Shown here: positions 1-10,629 of the stretch, in pieces | Position numbering within the stretch: the stretch's first letter is position 1 | Layout: every line of letters begins with the position of its first letter | Source: an uncultured Steroidobacter sp. | GTDB lineage: Bacteria > Pseudomonadota > Gammaproteobacteria > Steroidobacterales > Steroidobacteraceae | Reading direction: 5' to 3' | Length of the DNA: 64,000 bases | Assembly (NCBI GenBank): GCA_937864115.1 | Contig: CALMII010000019.1 | Span: 62,001-126,000, forward strand | Translations under genes and position numbers: made by a program | The notes under the pieces: generated by a model | Told to the model about the DNA's origin: nothing | Seen by the model: the letters and a program-made list of their open reading frames with translations, nothing else | Databases searched by the model: none

Positions 1-678
1 CTGTCGGAATACTTCCTGCGACATCTGCGCGAGCAGGTCGACATGACCACGCGCGACGGCCGTGCCCGTTTCAAGGAACTGGCGAGGCCGCTGATCGAAC
101 GCATTCCGGAAGGTGCCTTCCGCGAGCAGCTGCAGCAGGACATCGACCGCAATGCCCTGCTCGACACGGGACTGCGGGCCATCCCGCGCGCTGTCAGCGA
201 TTCACGTGCATCGCCTTATGCCAAGTCCGGCGGCCGCGGCAGCGTCGTGCGGCAGGCCATCCGCACGCTGGTCCACTATCCGCAAATCGCCCTCAAGGCG
301 GCTTCGCCCGACGGGCTGGCCGGCATCGACCGGCCGGGCATTCCCCTGCTGATGGAACTGCTCAGCGAACTGCAGGAAAACCCCTGCGCAAATACCGCCT
401 CGCTGCTTGAACGCTGGCGCGGCCGCCCCGACTTTGATCCCCTGTTCAAGCTCGCGAGCAGCGAATACCCGGTCGATGAGGCCGGCGCGGCGCGGGAACT
501 GAATGACGCCCTCGCACAGTTATTCCCTGAAAGAGGCGATCAGCGCCTGGAGGAATTGCTGCGCAAGCAGTCTCGCGAGGGCCTGAGCAATTCGGAACGT
601 GCTGAATTGCAAGGTTTTTTGACCAGACCCCAATCGCAGGGCGAGGCCGGCCGCGGGCAGGCCGGGCACCGAACCTAG
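1..678 (+). CDS. dnaG: DNA primase, C-terminal part (left edge cuts the gene)
   Basis: The frame is open from base 1 and ends at the TAG at 676, so about 225 C-terminal residues are visible and the start lies outside the window. The first residues (SEYFLRHLREQVD) match the region after the TOPRIM core of DnaG, and the rest is the helical DnaB-binding domain. Primase makes the RNA primers for replication and docks on the helicase through this domain. rpoD follows directly, as in the rpsU-dnaG-rpoD operon of gammaproteobacteria, which supports the call. No catalytic residues are visible because they lie upstream. Confidence 0.9.
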   Translation: MSEYFLRHLREQVDMTTRDGRARFKELARPLIERIPEGAFREQLQQDIDRNALLDTGLRAIPRAVSDSRASPYAKSGGRGSVVRQAIRTLVHYPQIALKAASPDGLAGIDRPGIPLLMELLSELQENPCANTASLLERWRGRPDFDPLFKLASSEYPVDEAGAARELNDALAQLFPERGDQRLEELLRKQSREGLSNSERAELQGFLTRPQSQGEAGRGQAGHRT

Positions 679-753
679 CGGTTGAAATTCAATCAAAGTA
701 GACTGCGCGGTCTTTTTCAGCCCGCGCACACCCAGCCACCTGAGGGCCGTATC

Positions 754-2640
<1,887 letters not shown>

Positions 2641-2665
2641 GGAAGCGAATCGCAGGTAGTTGAGG

Positions 2666-2694
2666 AAAAAGGCCGGGCAATGCCCGGCCTTTTT
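2666..2694 (+). terminator. Rho-independent terminator of rpoD
   Basis: A GGCCGGGCA/TGCCCGGCC stem is flanked by an A-run on the left and TTTTT on the right, 25 bases after the rpoD stop. The A and T runs also make it usable from the other strand. Confidence 0.93.
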
Positions 2695-2712
2695 CTTTCT
2701 TCCTTATCTTCC

Positions 2713-2816
2713 TGTGGGGCCGGCTTCAGCCGGCCTTCTGAGGAGTCAGGCTAAAGCCTGACCTACAAGCCTGACCTACAAGCCTGACCTACAAGCCTGA
2801 CCTACAAGCCTGACCT
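2713..2816. repeat. REPIN-like doublet with a fourfold 13-bp tandem extension
   Basis: Two hairpins stand head to head: GGCCGGCTTCAGCCGGCC preceded by TGTGG (2713-2735), and GTCAGGCTAAAGCCTGAC followed by CTACA (2745-2767), which reads TGTAGG on the other strand. The tail ACCTACAAGCCTG is then repeated four times (2761-2812). The same doublet recurs at about 10.6, 15.3 and 16.7 kb. Paired inverted REP units starting with GTAG or GTGG are the architecture of REP/REPIN elements mobilised by RAYT transposases. No RAYT gene is in the window. Confidence 0.85.
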
Positions 2817-2879
2817 GCATGGAACTCACGCCACGCGCGCCGCGTCCTATCAGCAAAGGAGCGCACCGGAGAGCCGATC

Positions 2880-2963
2880 ATGAGCTTCGTGTTCTACATA
2901 CTGCTGTTCATCGCGACCTGTACGTTCGGCTGGGCCTGCCGGGGCGGACGCAATTCAGGCTGA
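2880..2963 (+). CDS. possible 27-aa single-helix membrane peptide
   Basis: ATG at 2880 is preceded by GGAGAG six bases upstream. The frame MSFVFYILLFIATCTFGWAC continues with a short basic tail (RGGRNSG). A hydrophobic helix followed by Arg residues is typical of small inner-membrane proteins. The last 9 bp overlap the 3' end of the convergent YcaQ-like gene. No family is recognised, and an open frame of this size can arise by chance. The ribosome site and hydrophobicity are the only support. Confidence 0.3.
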   Translation: MSFVFYILLFIATCTFGWACRGGRNSG

Positions 2964-4169
2964 GATTCCGGTCTTCAGCAGTTTCAGCAGCTCGCCGCGG
3001 CGCGAGGTGACTTCCACGTCTTCCAGATCCAGCCAGTCCGCCAGCGAACGCAGTTCCCGTGCCAGCGGCGCAACGATCTTCCGCACATTCACTCCGGCTT
3101 CCGCGCTCCCACCTTTCACCTGCAACCGGCTGCGCGCCCGATCCGATTTCAGATCCACTCTTGCCACCAGCCGGTCGTTCATCAGGAACGGCAGCACGTA
3201 GTAACCATGCTGGCGTTTGTGCGCCGGCGTGTAGATTTCCAGGCGGTAGACGAAATCGAACAGGCGTTCCGTGCGCTGGCGCTCCCAGATCAGCGAATCG
3301 AAGGGCGACAGCAAAGCTGTTGCCTCGATCTTGCGGGGCAGGCGCGCCTCGTGATGCAGGTAGGCCTGCTGCTTCCAGCCGTCGACCTGGGTCGGTAACA
3401 GCACGCCGGCCTCCACCAGTTCGAGCAGACGTTCTCCGGCATCGGCCGTCGGCAGGCGGAAGTAGTCGCGCAGGTCGCGCAAGGTCGCAACACCCAGCGC
3501 TCTGGCTGCCGTCGTCATCAGCGAGCGTTGCGCTTCGTCCTTGGGCGGCACGGCCGCAGCAGCCACCGCCGCCGGCAGCACCCGTTCAGTGAGATCGTAG
3601 AGACGCTCGAAGTTGCGGCGCGCGGCCGTCGTCACCTGACCGGTCCAGAACAGCCATTCGAGGATTTCCTTGCCCTGGCTCCAGCCCCACCAGCCGCCGC
3701 TCGATTTGCCCGCGGCTTCGAGTTCGCTCGCGCCGAGCGCACCCTGCTCACGGATCTGCTTCAGCGCAGCTTGCACCAGATCCTGATGCTCGGTCGCATA
3801 GCGCCTGAGACGCCCCCACGTGCCTTCGCCGCGCAGCGCGCGTTCCATGCGCCAGCGAAACAGCGGATACATCTCGATCGGCAACAGCGACGCTTCGTGC
3901 CCCCAGTATTCGAACAGCTGGCGGCGACGCGCGTCGTAGGCCGTGCGATCGAGCAGATCGCGCGCATACATCCCGGTACGCGAGAACAACGGCAGGTAGT
4001 GCGATCGCACGAGAACGTTGACGGAATCGATCTGCACGGCGCCGAGCCGGCGCGCGAGATTGCCGACATCACGAATCGTACGCAGATTCGCCGACGTACC
4101 GAACTGCTGCGCCGCTATCGCAATTCGTCGTGCCTCGGCATTCGACAGGGTCGCTCTGCGTGCTTGCAT
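2955..4169 (-). CDS. winged-helix DNA glycosylase of the YcaQ/AlkX type
   Basis: A 404-aa protein of the HTH_42 (DUF1006) family, whose E. coli member YcaQ unhooks interstrand crosslinks and excises N-alkylated bases. The catalytic motif of this branch, recalled as QxD, is visible as GAVQIDS (Q46, D48). AlkZ-type relatives carry QxQ instead. Three tandem winged-helix segments and an R-rich C-terminus fit the family, and the length is usual. It is transcribed towards the rpoD repeat region and lies 50 bp downstream of a permease gene on the same strand. It is probably a stand-alone repair enzyme, and the activity is inferred from the family. Confidence 0.85.
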   Translation of the reverse strand: MQARRATLSNAEARRIAIAAQQFGTSANLRTIRDVGNLARRLGAVQIDSVNVLVRSHYLPLFSRTGMYARDLLDRTAYDARRRQLFEYWGHEASLLPIEMYPLFRWRMERALRGEGTWGRLRRYATEHQDLVQAALKQIREQGALGASELEAAGKSSGGWWGWSQGKEILEWLFWTGQVTTAARRNFERLYDLTERVLPAAVAAAAVPPKDEAQRSLMTTAARALGVATLRDLRDYFRLPTADAGERLLELVEAGVLLPTQVDGWKQQAYLHHEARLPRKIEATALLSPFDSLIWERQRTERLFDFVYRLEIYTPAHKRQHGYYVLPFLMNDRLVARVDLKSDRARSRLQVKGGSAEAGVNVRKIVAPLARELRSLADWLDLEDVEVTSRRGELLKLLKTGISA

Positions 4170-4220
4170 GCATCGGATTCCGCGTTGCGTGTCGTTGTTC
4201 GCGGCGAACGCCGGCGCCCT

Positions 4221-6041
4221 TCATTGCAGCGGATAGAAGCGGGGCAGCAGCCAGCTCAGCGTCAGCCACATCAGGATGGTAAGCGGCACGCCTACGCGCA
4301 GGAAGTCCTTGAACCGATAGTTGCCCGCGCTGTAGACGAGCAGATTGCAATTGTCGGCCATGGGCGTCGCATACCCCATGTTGGCACCGAACAGGACGGC
4401 CAGCACGAACGGCTCGGGCGGCAGACCGAGCTGACGCGCGGCGGCAATCGCAATGGGCGTGCCGATCACGGCGGCGGCACTGTTGGAAATGATGTTGCTG
4501 AGCACGGCCATCAGCAGAATCGTCGCGCTTAGGAGCCCCGCCGGCGGCAGACTACCGCTGGCGAGGACCAGCAGCTTGGCGATGAACTCGGCACCACCCG
4601 TCACCACCAGCGCCAGGCTCAATCCGAGACTCGCGACAGTCAGCAGGATCATCGAAGAATCCAGCGCTCGGGTCGCATCGCGCCACTTCAGACAACCCGT
4701 GAACACCATCAGCAGCACGCCGCAGATCGCAGCGATCGCCACCGGTGCGATGCGCAGCGAGGCCACGACGACGATGCCCGCCATGATGAGCAGCGCCAGC
4801 GGCGCCTTCGCCGTCAGCGGCACGTCGCTGGTGGCATCGAGTACCAGCAGTTCGTTGCGGGCCTTGAGTGCGGCGATCTGTTCCGCGGGTCCCTGGACGA
4901 GCAGCACATCGCCCACGCTCAGCCGCATGTCGCGAAGATTGGACGTACTCGAGGCGACGGCATCGGCGCCAGATCGATGCACCGCCAGCGGCGCGAGCTG
5001 GTATTTCCAGTCGAAATTGACCTGATTGAGCGAACGGTCGCGCAGCGCCGAGGTCGGCGTCAGCACGAGTTCGGCCGTCTGCTGATCCGGTGCCGTCAGC
5101 GGATGCTCGACATCGACCGGCGCATCACCCGAATACAGCGTGGCGCCGAGCAATCGCGCCGCCTCGCGCAGACGCTCGCTGGTATCGCGCACGCTGAGCT
5201 GGTCGCCGGCACGCAGCGTCACATCCGGCAATGGCACGATCGACAGGCCCTGCTCGCGCAGGATCGTCTGCACCGTCAGCTCGCCGTCCAGCATCTTGCG
5301 TACCTGCGCCATGGTCCTGCCGACCGCGGCACTCTGCGGCGACAGGTGCAGTCGCGCATCGAACAGGCGTGGCGCGGCATCGCCGAGCACCGGCTTGTTG
5401 TCGGGCAGCAGACGCGGCGCGACCAGCCAGAGATAGAAAAACGCCACGATCGCCGCGAGCGAGGCGGGTGCGATGAAATCGAACATGTGGAAGCGCTCGA
5501 CACCCAGACTCGCCGCCGTACCGATGACGAGCAGGTTGAGCGAGGTCCCGATCGGCGTTCCCATGCCGCCCACCTGCGAGGCGAACGTCATCGGCATGAG
5601 CAGCTTGGAAGGCGAAGTGCCCGCGCGCAACGCCACCGCCGTCAGGATCGGAATCATCAGCACGACCTGCGGCGTGTTGTTCATGAAGGCGCTGATGACG
5701 CCCGTGACGATGAGCATCAGCGCCATCGCCAGCGCCGGGCTCCAGTTCCATGCCCTGGCGATCAGCCGCCCGACCGGCGCGAGCGCACCGGTGGCCAGCA
5801 ATCCCTGACTCGCCATCATCAGTGCGCAGATCGCGATCAGCGCCTCATTGCCGAAGCCGGCAAAGAACCGCAACGGATCGAATTCGCCCTGCTCGCTCCG
5901 GTATGGAAAGAGACTGAAGCCCAGCGTCAGCAGCGTGATGATCAGCAGGCTCGATGTCTCGATGGGAATCGAATCGCGCGAAAAGAAATACAGCGCGACG
6001 ACCGTGAGGACCATCGCCGCGATTGCGTGAGGCTCGGGCAT
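4221..6041 (-). CDS. SLC13-family permease with internal RCK_C (TrkA-C) domains
   Basis: This 606-aa inner-membrane protein has an N-terminal block of hydrophobic helices (residues 1-190), a soluble centre (about 210-400) and a second helical block (about 410-606). Both halves carry the helical-reentrant signatures of SLC13/DASS transporters (MNNTPQVVLMIPI and ISNSAAAVIGTPIAIA). The centre reads as two TrkA-C domains (LTVQTILREQGLSIVPL; SLNQVNFDWKYQLAPLAVHR). Such proteins import sulfate or dicarboxylates with sodium, and the RCK_C pair probably binds a small regulatory ligand. The substrate cannot be told from sequence alone. ATG 6041 is kept as the start although its upstream GAAG is weak. 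Confidence 0.85.
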   Translation of the reverse strand: MPEPHAIAAMVLTVVALYFFSRDSIPIETSSLLIITLLTLGFSLFPYRSEQGEFDPLRFFAGFGNEALIAICALMMASQGLLATGALAPVGRLIARAWNWSPALAMALMLIVTGVISAFMNNTPQVVLMIPILTAVALRAGTSPSKLLMPMTFASQVGGMGTPIGTSLNLLVIGTAASLGVERFHMFDFIAPASLAAIVAFFYLWLVAPRLLPDNKPVLGDAAPRLFDARLHLSPQSAAVGRTMAQVRKMLDGELTVQTILREQGLSIVPLPDVTLRAGDQLSVRDTSERLREAARLLGATLYSGDAPVDVEHPLTAPDQQTAELVLTPTSALRDRSLNQVNFDWKYQLAPLAVHRSGADAVASSTSNLRDMRLSVGDVLLVQGPAEQIAALKARNELLVLDATSDVPLTAKAPLALLIMAGIVVVASLRIAPVAIAAICGVLLMVFTGCLKWRDATRALDSSMILLTVASLGLSLALVVTGGAEFIAKLLVLASGSLPPAGLLSATILLMAVLSNIISNSAAAVIGTPIAIAAARQLGLPPEPFVLAVLFGANMGYATPMADNCNLLVYSAGNYRFKDFLRVGVPLTILMWLTLSWLLPRFYPLQ

Positions 6042-6306
6042 GAATTCTTCTCTGTCGCGCTGAGGCCAGTCAGCGTCAATGATCGGATGGCGACGCCGGT
6101 TCCGTGCCTGGGAGGTATCTTCCAGGCAGCATTAAGGTAACTCCGGGAGCACAATGCGACGCGTGATACTCGCAGGCGGCCGATTGGGGGAAAACCGCCA
6201 AATCATTCGGCAGAAGGATGACAGCCCTCATGTGAACTGGTGCACGAATCGCCGCGCGCTCTCTGGCAGCATGGCGGCCGTCGACGCTGATGACGGAGTC
6301 TCTCCC

Positions 6307-6495
6307 ATGCAATGCACCAAGGTGTTCTCGATTGAGCTGAGCGATCAGGACCTGGCGGGACTGCACGACTCCGACCTTTCCATGCAATCCACCCCACAGC
6401 GGAAACAGGTTGCCGCTGCGTCGATGACGGACGACTACGATCTGATCGAGATCGAGCTGACGGCGGAGGAAATGGACGAGCTGTTGAGCGGCTAG
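6307..6495 (+). CDS. hypothetical acidic 62-aa protein
   Basis: The frame is open from 6154, but ATG 6307 (MQCTKVFSIELSDQD) has GGAG eight bases upstream and is the better start. The product is strongly acidic and ends in ELTAEEMDELLSG, a helical tail. I recognise no family. The stop codon is followed immediately by half of a REP hairpin. It stands alone between a leftward permease gene and a leftward lipoprotein gene. Confidence 0.5.
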   Translation: MQCTKVFSIELSDQDLAGLHDSDLSMQSTPQRKQVAAASMTDDYDLIEIELTAEEMDELLSG

Positions 6496-6496
6496 A

Positions 6497-6511
6497 GGCC
6501 GGCCCCACAGG
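6497..6511. repeat. isolated half-REP (GGCCGGCCCCACAGG)
   Basis: This is the GGCC...CCACAG arm of the dispersed REP unit without its partner hairpin, two bases after a stop codon. It looks like a decayed or truncated copy. Confidence 0.6.
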
Positions 6512-6525
6512 GAAGAACTTCTTCG

Positions 6526-7107
6526 TCACATATTCGGCCGGCCCGGATACTGCCGCATCATCTCGGTGACCACCGCATTCACCGTCACCTTCGGATTGGC
6601 CATGGCTTCATCCGACATGCGGCCCTCCGATACGCCTTTCCAGATCAGCTGCTTCTTTTCCGCGTCGACGATGTCGACATTGATCGTGCCGACCTTGTAA
6701 GTCACGGTGCGGTCCTCGTCGTACATCGGCCAGGCGTTGTACAGGCCATAGCGATAGCCGTAGTAGCCGTAGCCCACCATCGGCGTGGGTCGCGTCTCGG
6801 TGCGATCCCTGGTGTTCATGTAGAAGTTCACCAGCAGGTCCGGATGCGCTTCGCTGTACTTGTAGCCGCGCGCTTCCATCGCCGTGGAGATCGAGTTCTT
6901 GAAGTACGTCGTGACCAGCGTGGAGTAGCCGCCGCGGTCCGTCCCTGTCTCCTTGGGAAATCCGTACGTCCGGTAGACGGAGAAATCGGCCTTCCGGTCG
7001 TAGTCGATCCGTGTCGGCGGCGCCGTACCCGTGCTGGCGCAACCGGCGAGCAGCAAGGCGGCGAGCAAGCCGCCCAGAAATCCTGCAGATGAATATCGGC
7101 TGAACAT
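6526..7107 (-). CDS. DUF4136-family lipoprotein
   Basis: A 193-aa exported protein whose N-terminus is a type II signal peptide with lipobox LAGC, so Cys23 should be lipidated and the protein anchored in the outer membrane. The body matches DUF4136: a YDRKADFSVYRTYGF start, a YxxxxPDLLVNFY core, and a late 'IVDAEKKQLIWKG' strand. The family is common in gammaproteobacterial envelopes and its function is unknown. A Tyr/Gly-rich loop (YGYYGYRYGLY) sits between the two halves. It appears monocistronic, and the next gene on the same strand starts 670 bp upstream. Confidence 0.88.
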   Translation of the reverse strand: MFSRYSSAGFLGGLLAALLLAGCASTGTAPPTRIDYDRKADFSVYRTYGFPKETGTDRGGYSTLVTTYFKNSISTAMEARGYKYSEAHPDLLVNFYMNTRDRTETRPTPMVGYGYYGYRYGLYNAWPMYDEDRTVTYKVGTINVDIVDAEKKQLIWKGVSEGRMSDEAMANPKVTVNAVVTEMMRQYPGRPNM

Positions 7108-7177
7108 GAACCCTCTCCCGAAACTGCGGCGATGCTACGTTTCAGTTGGGCCACGGACAATCCTCTCAAGTTCCGGA

Positions 7178-7777
7178 TCAGCCCATCGTCAACTGACCCT
7201 GTCCGCGCTCCAGATCGAGCAGGATCCGCTTGCGCCACAATCCTCCGCCATAGCCGCCGAGTTCACCGTTGGCGTTGATCACCCGATGACACGGAATCAC
7301 GATGGCGATGCGGTTCATGCCGTTCGCCGTGCCGACGGCGCGCGACGCCTTCGCATCGCCGATGGCGCAGGCAAGATCGATGTACGAACGGGTTTCGCCG
7401 TAAGGAATCCGCAGCAGCGCCGACCAGACTTTTTCCTGGAACGCCGTGCCCGGGTAGGCGAGCGGCAGGTCGAAGTCGCGACGCCGTCCCGCAAAGTATT
7501 CGCCCAGCTGCGTGCGCAACGCATCGAGCCAGCGATTGCGACCCGGCACGATCGTGGCGTCGAAGCGCCGCCGCACCGTCTCGAGCTGTTCTTCGAGGAT
7601 CGCGCGTTCCGAGAACTCGAGCAGCACCAGCGCATCGCGCGTCGCACCGGCGAGCAAGGGACCGACCGGCGACTCGATCCAGTCGACGTTCACGACATTC
7701 GTCGTGTCAGCGGTCACGGGATCGAAGGCGATCCGCAGGTCCGCGGGCAGACCGGAGGCAGGAAATCGATCGATCAC
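7178..7777 (-). CDS. ogt: methylated-DNA-[protein]-cysteine S-methyltransferase
   Basis: This suicide enzyme removes O6-alkyl groups from guanine onto its own cysteine. The active-site motif IPCHRV places the acceptor at Cys163, preceded by the winged helix (FQEKVWSALLRIPYGETRSY, with the Tyr and Arg used for base flipping) and followed by GELGGYGGGLWRKRILLDLE. The 199 aa and the single-domain architecture match Ogt rather than the larger Ada. No Ada-type N-terminal zinc site is present. It is a single-gene unit next to mgtC. Confidence 0.93.
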   Translation of the reverse strand: MIDRFPASGLPADLRIAFDPVTADTTNVVNVDWIESPVGPLLAGATRDALVLLEFSERAILEEQLETVRRRFDATIVPGRNRWLDALRTQLGEYFAGRRRDFDLPLAYPGTAFQEKVWSALLRIPYGETRSYIDLACAIGDAKASRAVGTANGMNRIAIVIPCHRVINANGELGGYGGGLWRKRILLDLERGQGQLTMG

Positions 7778-7847
7778 GGCGCAGCTCCACGATTGAGTGC
7801 GGCCAGCTTACCTTCCCGCCGACGCGCGAACCGGCCGGATTCGGACG

Positions 7848-8399
7848 TCAGCCCTCTCGTTCTTCCTGTGGATCAGGCTTCAGCCTGACCGCGCCGGACG
7901 GCGACGATTCCAGCTTCTGTTGCCGTGGATTGAGCCGCGCCTCGAGCGCCCCGAGCACCGTCAGCACGATCAGCGCGAACACGGCGCCGATCGTCGCGAG
8001 CACGTAGTAACCGGCGCCGCTCGCCACACCCAGCGCGCCCGCGAGCCACATGTTCGCGCCGGTCGTGAGCCCCCGCACATTGCCGCGACTCTGGATGATG
8101 GCGCCCGCCGCCAGGAACGCGACGCCGGCCGTGACGGCCTCGATGATGCGGACGGGATCGGCCGTCACGCGATCACCGCCCTGCCGCATGATCTCCCCGT
8201 GCAGCTCGAACGTGATCAGCGTGAACAGCGCCGCCGCGAGCGAGATGAGGATGTGCGTGCGCAGTCCCGCAGGCTTGTTGCGCAGCTCCCGATCGAAACC
8301 GACGACGGCGCCGAAAAGGATGGCGACGAGCAGCCGCAGCAGCGCATCCAGCGGCTTGATGATGGTCGATTCCCCGGCGAGCCAGTCGAGAATGCTCAT
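7848..8399 (-). CDS. MgtC/SapB-family membrane protein
   Basis: 183 aa from ATG 8399 (MSILDWLAGEST), which has CAGGGA just upstream. An in-frame ATG 29 codons earlier lacks such a site. Five hydrophobic segments and the family signature are clear: RLLVAILFGAVVGFDREL, KPAGLRTHILISLAAALF, and GAIIQSRGNVRGLTTGANMW. MgtC/SapB proteins are inner-membrane proteins linked to magnesium limitation and acid or envelope stress. The last dozen residues (VRLKPDPQEEREG) are encoded by a REP-like repeat that runs through the stop codon, so the native C-terminus was probably shorter. Confidence 0.88.
   Translation of the reverse strand: MSILDWLAGESTIIKPLDALLRLLVAILFGAVVGFDRELRNKPAGLRTHILISLAAALFTLITFELHGEIMRQGGDRVTADPVRIIEAVTAGVAFLAAGAIIQSRGNVRGLTTGANMWLAGALGVASGAGYYVLATIGAVFALIVLTVLGALEARLNPRQQKLESSPSGAVRLKPDPQEEREG
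7866..7891. repeat. single REP hairpin inside the 3' end of mgtC
   Basis: CCTGTGG followed by the TCAGGCTTCAGCCTGA stem, the same word as in the REPIN doublets. It lies within the reading frame and supplies the terminal residues of the MgtC-like protein. Confidence 0.7.
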
Positions 8400-8527
8400 G
8401 ATCCCTGCTTCGATAGCCTTCAGACTGTCGGAAACGTCGCGGCGAAACGGCGGGTTCCGGATCGCCGCGGCAAAGTCAGCGATCATCCACGATGGCGTCG
8501 TCTGCTGCCGGCCGCTACTCTCTGCGC

Positions 8528-10507
8528 ATGCTCCCCGATGTGTTTTTCCCGCGCCGCGCTGCGGTTGCCGTCCTCGCGCTTTTTTCGCTGACCCTCCCTG
8601 CCCAGGCGTCGGAGGATCCGTTTCGCGACGTGCGCAACGAATTCATGCTGGCGTATGCCCGGGTTTCGCAGCCCGGCGCACCGGCTGCCGCAGACACCGA
8701 AGACCTGCGCACTTATCCGCTGTATCCGTATCTGCAGGCCGCGCGATTGCGGCAGGCGTTGAAGAGCGCCGGTCCGTCCAGCGACTCCGTCGACGAGCGC
8801 GCCGCAACATTCCTCGCGTACTACGACGATGAACCGGTCGCGCGCAGCCTGCGCCGTACCTGGCTGGAAAGTCTCGCGGACCGCAATCGCTGGGATCTGT
8901 TTCTGACGCATTACCGGGACGCCTCCGTCGGCGACGCGTTGCGTTGCCGGAGTTTCGAGGCGCGCATCGCCACCGGTCGCACCGAAGGACTGGCCACCGA
9001 CATCGCGGCGCAATGGCTGACGCCGCAGAGCCTGCCCGAGTGCGACGTCGCCTTCAGTTGGTTGCGCACACAGAACCAGTTGACGCCGGCGCTGATCGAG
9101 CAGCGCGCCCGTCTCGCGCTCACGAAGGGCACGACCGCGTTTGCGCGCCAGATCATCGCGCAGCTGCCCGCAGGCAAGGCCGCTCCGCTGCAGCAGTGGG
9201 CGGGCATTCTCGACAATCCCCAGCGCGGCATCGATGCATTGATCGGTTCGCCGCAGACGCCGGTCGATCCGCAGGCGCTGCTGACCGGCTGGTCGCAACT
9301 GGCGCGCAAGGATCGCATCGGCGCGATCAGCCGCTTCAACGCGCTGATGAAGGCGCGCAAGCTGGATGACGCCGCGGCGAGTCCGTATGCGCTGGCGCTC
9401 GCCGTGCCGCTGGCGCGCGATCGCGATGCCGCGGCGCTCGGTTATTTCGACAAGGTACGCGCCGGCGATTTCGACGAGACCGGGCATGAATGGCACGTAC
9501 GCGCCGCGCTGTGGGCGGAGGACTGGCCGCGCGTCGCCGACGCCATCGCCGCGATGCCGGCCGAACAGCGGCAGGTCGCACGCTGGCGCTACTGGGCCGC
9601 GCGCGCCGCAGAGGCACAGCACGAGCGCGCGCTCGCCGAACAGCTTTACGACTCGGTCATCGCCGACGACAACTACTACTCGGCAATGGCCTCGGCGCGG
9701 CTGGACCGGCCCGCCAAACCGCATCCCGAACGTGTCGTCGAGGACAAGGTGCTGCTGCGGGAAATCGGACAGCTGCCGTCGTTCGTTCGCACGCGCGAAT
9801 TGCTGCGAGCCAATCTGCGTCGCGAGGCCTTCGCCGAATGGCAGTACGGGTTCGATGCGCTCGACGCGGCGAAACGTCCGCAGATGATTCATCTTGCAGC
9901 CAGCTGGGGCTGGTTCGATCAGGCCGTCGCGACGGCCACGCAGCTGCGTGTGTTCAATGACTACACACTGCTCTATCCGCAGCCCTACGACCGGGAAGTG
10001 CGCGCCGCCGCGAAGCTCACGGACGTCGATCCCGACCTGATCTACGGCGTCATGCGCCAGGAAAGCCTGTATCGGGCCGACGCCGTATCGTCCGCAGGCG
10101 CGTACGGTCTGCTGCAGCTCATCCCTGCCACGGCACGCAGCACGGCGCAACGCTGGAAACGTCCGCGCCCATCGACCAGCGACCTGCTGGTGCCCTCGAC
10201 CAGCGTCACGCTCGGCGCAGGTCAGCTGCGCATGCTGCTGGACCGGTTCGGCGGCCAGACGGCCGTGGCGCTCGCCGGCTACAACGCCGGGCCGGGCGCT
10301 GCCACACGCTGGTTGCCGCAGTCGGCCATCGATCCCGACATCTGGATCGAAAACATTCCCTACAACGAAACACGCGCGTACGTGCAGCGTGTCCTGTGGC
10401 ACAGCATCGTGTTCGCGTGGTTGCGCAGCGGCGATGGTCAGCGCACGGAAGGCTGGCTGGCACGCATCGGTTCGCCCGAAGATCCGACTCAGGTCGGCAC
10501 GCTCTGA
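8528..10507 (+). CDS. slt: soluble lytic murein transglycosylase
   Basis: A periplasmic enzyme that cleaves the MurNAc-GlcNAc bond of peptidoglycan to form 1,6-anhydro ends. ATG 8528 gives a signal peptide (RRAAVAVLALFSLTLPAQA). A 13-residue upstream extension from 8492 lacks signal character. A long alpha-superhelical U/L region fills residues 25 to about 490. The C-terminal SLT domain carries the catalytic Glu512 in MRQESLYR, then GAYGLLQLIPATA and ALAGYNAGPGAATRW. The 659-aa length fits Slt70. It is divergent from mgtC with a 128-bp gap. Confidence 0.93.
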   Translation: MLPDVFFPRRAAVAVLALFSLTLPAQASEDPFRDVRNEFMLAYARVSQPGAPAAADTEDLRTYPLYPYLQAARLRQALKSAGPSSDSVDERAATFLAYYDDEPVARSLRRTWLESLADRNRWDLFLTHYRDASVGDALRCRSFEARIATGRTEGLATDIAAQWLTPQSLPECDVAFSWLRTQNQLTPALIEQRARLALTKGTTAFARQIIAQLPAGKAAPLQQWAGILDNPQRGIDALIGSPQTPVDPQALLTGWSQLARKDRIGAISRFNALMKARKLDDAAASPYALALAVPLARDRDAAALGYFDKVRAGDFDETGHEWHVRAALWAEDWPRVADAIAAMPAEQRQVARWRYWAARAAEAQHERALAEQLYDSVIADDNYYSAMASARLDRPAKPHPERVVEDKVLLREIGQLPSFVRTRELLRANLRREAFAEWQYGFDALDAAKRPQMIHLAASWGWFDQAVATATQLRVFNDYTLLYPQPYDREVRAAAKLTDVDPDLIYGVMRQESLYRADAVSSAGAYGLLQLIPATARSTAQRWKRPRPSTSDLLVPSTSVTLGAGQLRMLLDRFGGQTAVALAGYNAGPGAATRWLPQSAIDPDIWIENIPYNETRAYVQRVLWHSIVFAWLRSGDGQRTEGWLARIGSPEDPTQVGTL

Positions 10508-10524
10508 AGCGACTGAGGCTTCTG

Positions 10525-10629
10525 CCTGTGGGCCGGCTTCAGCCCCATGGCACTGACTCAAGGATTTGCTCTGCCTGTGGGGCCGGCTTCAGCCGGCCTG
10601 AAAACAGTCAGGCTAAAGCCTGACCTACA
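10525..10629. repeat. REP cluster: partial copy plus complete REPIN-like doublet
   Basis: A partial copy (CCTGTGGGCCGGCTTCAGCC, 10525-10544) is followed by a full doublet: GGCCGGCTTCAGCCGGCC at about 10581-10598 and GTCAGGCTAAAGCCTGAC at 10608-10625 with its CTACA tail. It lies between convergent slt and the AI-2E-type gene, where the hairpins could protect 3' ends or terminate transcripts. A further REP-like word (GGCTTCAGCCGGCC) lies inside the end of the neighbouring gene. Confidence 0.82.

Noticed and set aside
8483..10561. 692-codon minus-strand open frame
   Set aside because: Antisense to slt; low-complexity Arg-rich translation without domains.
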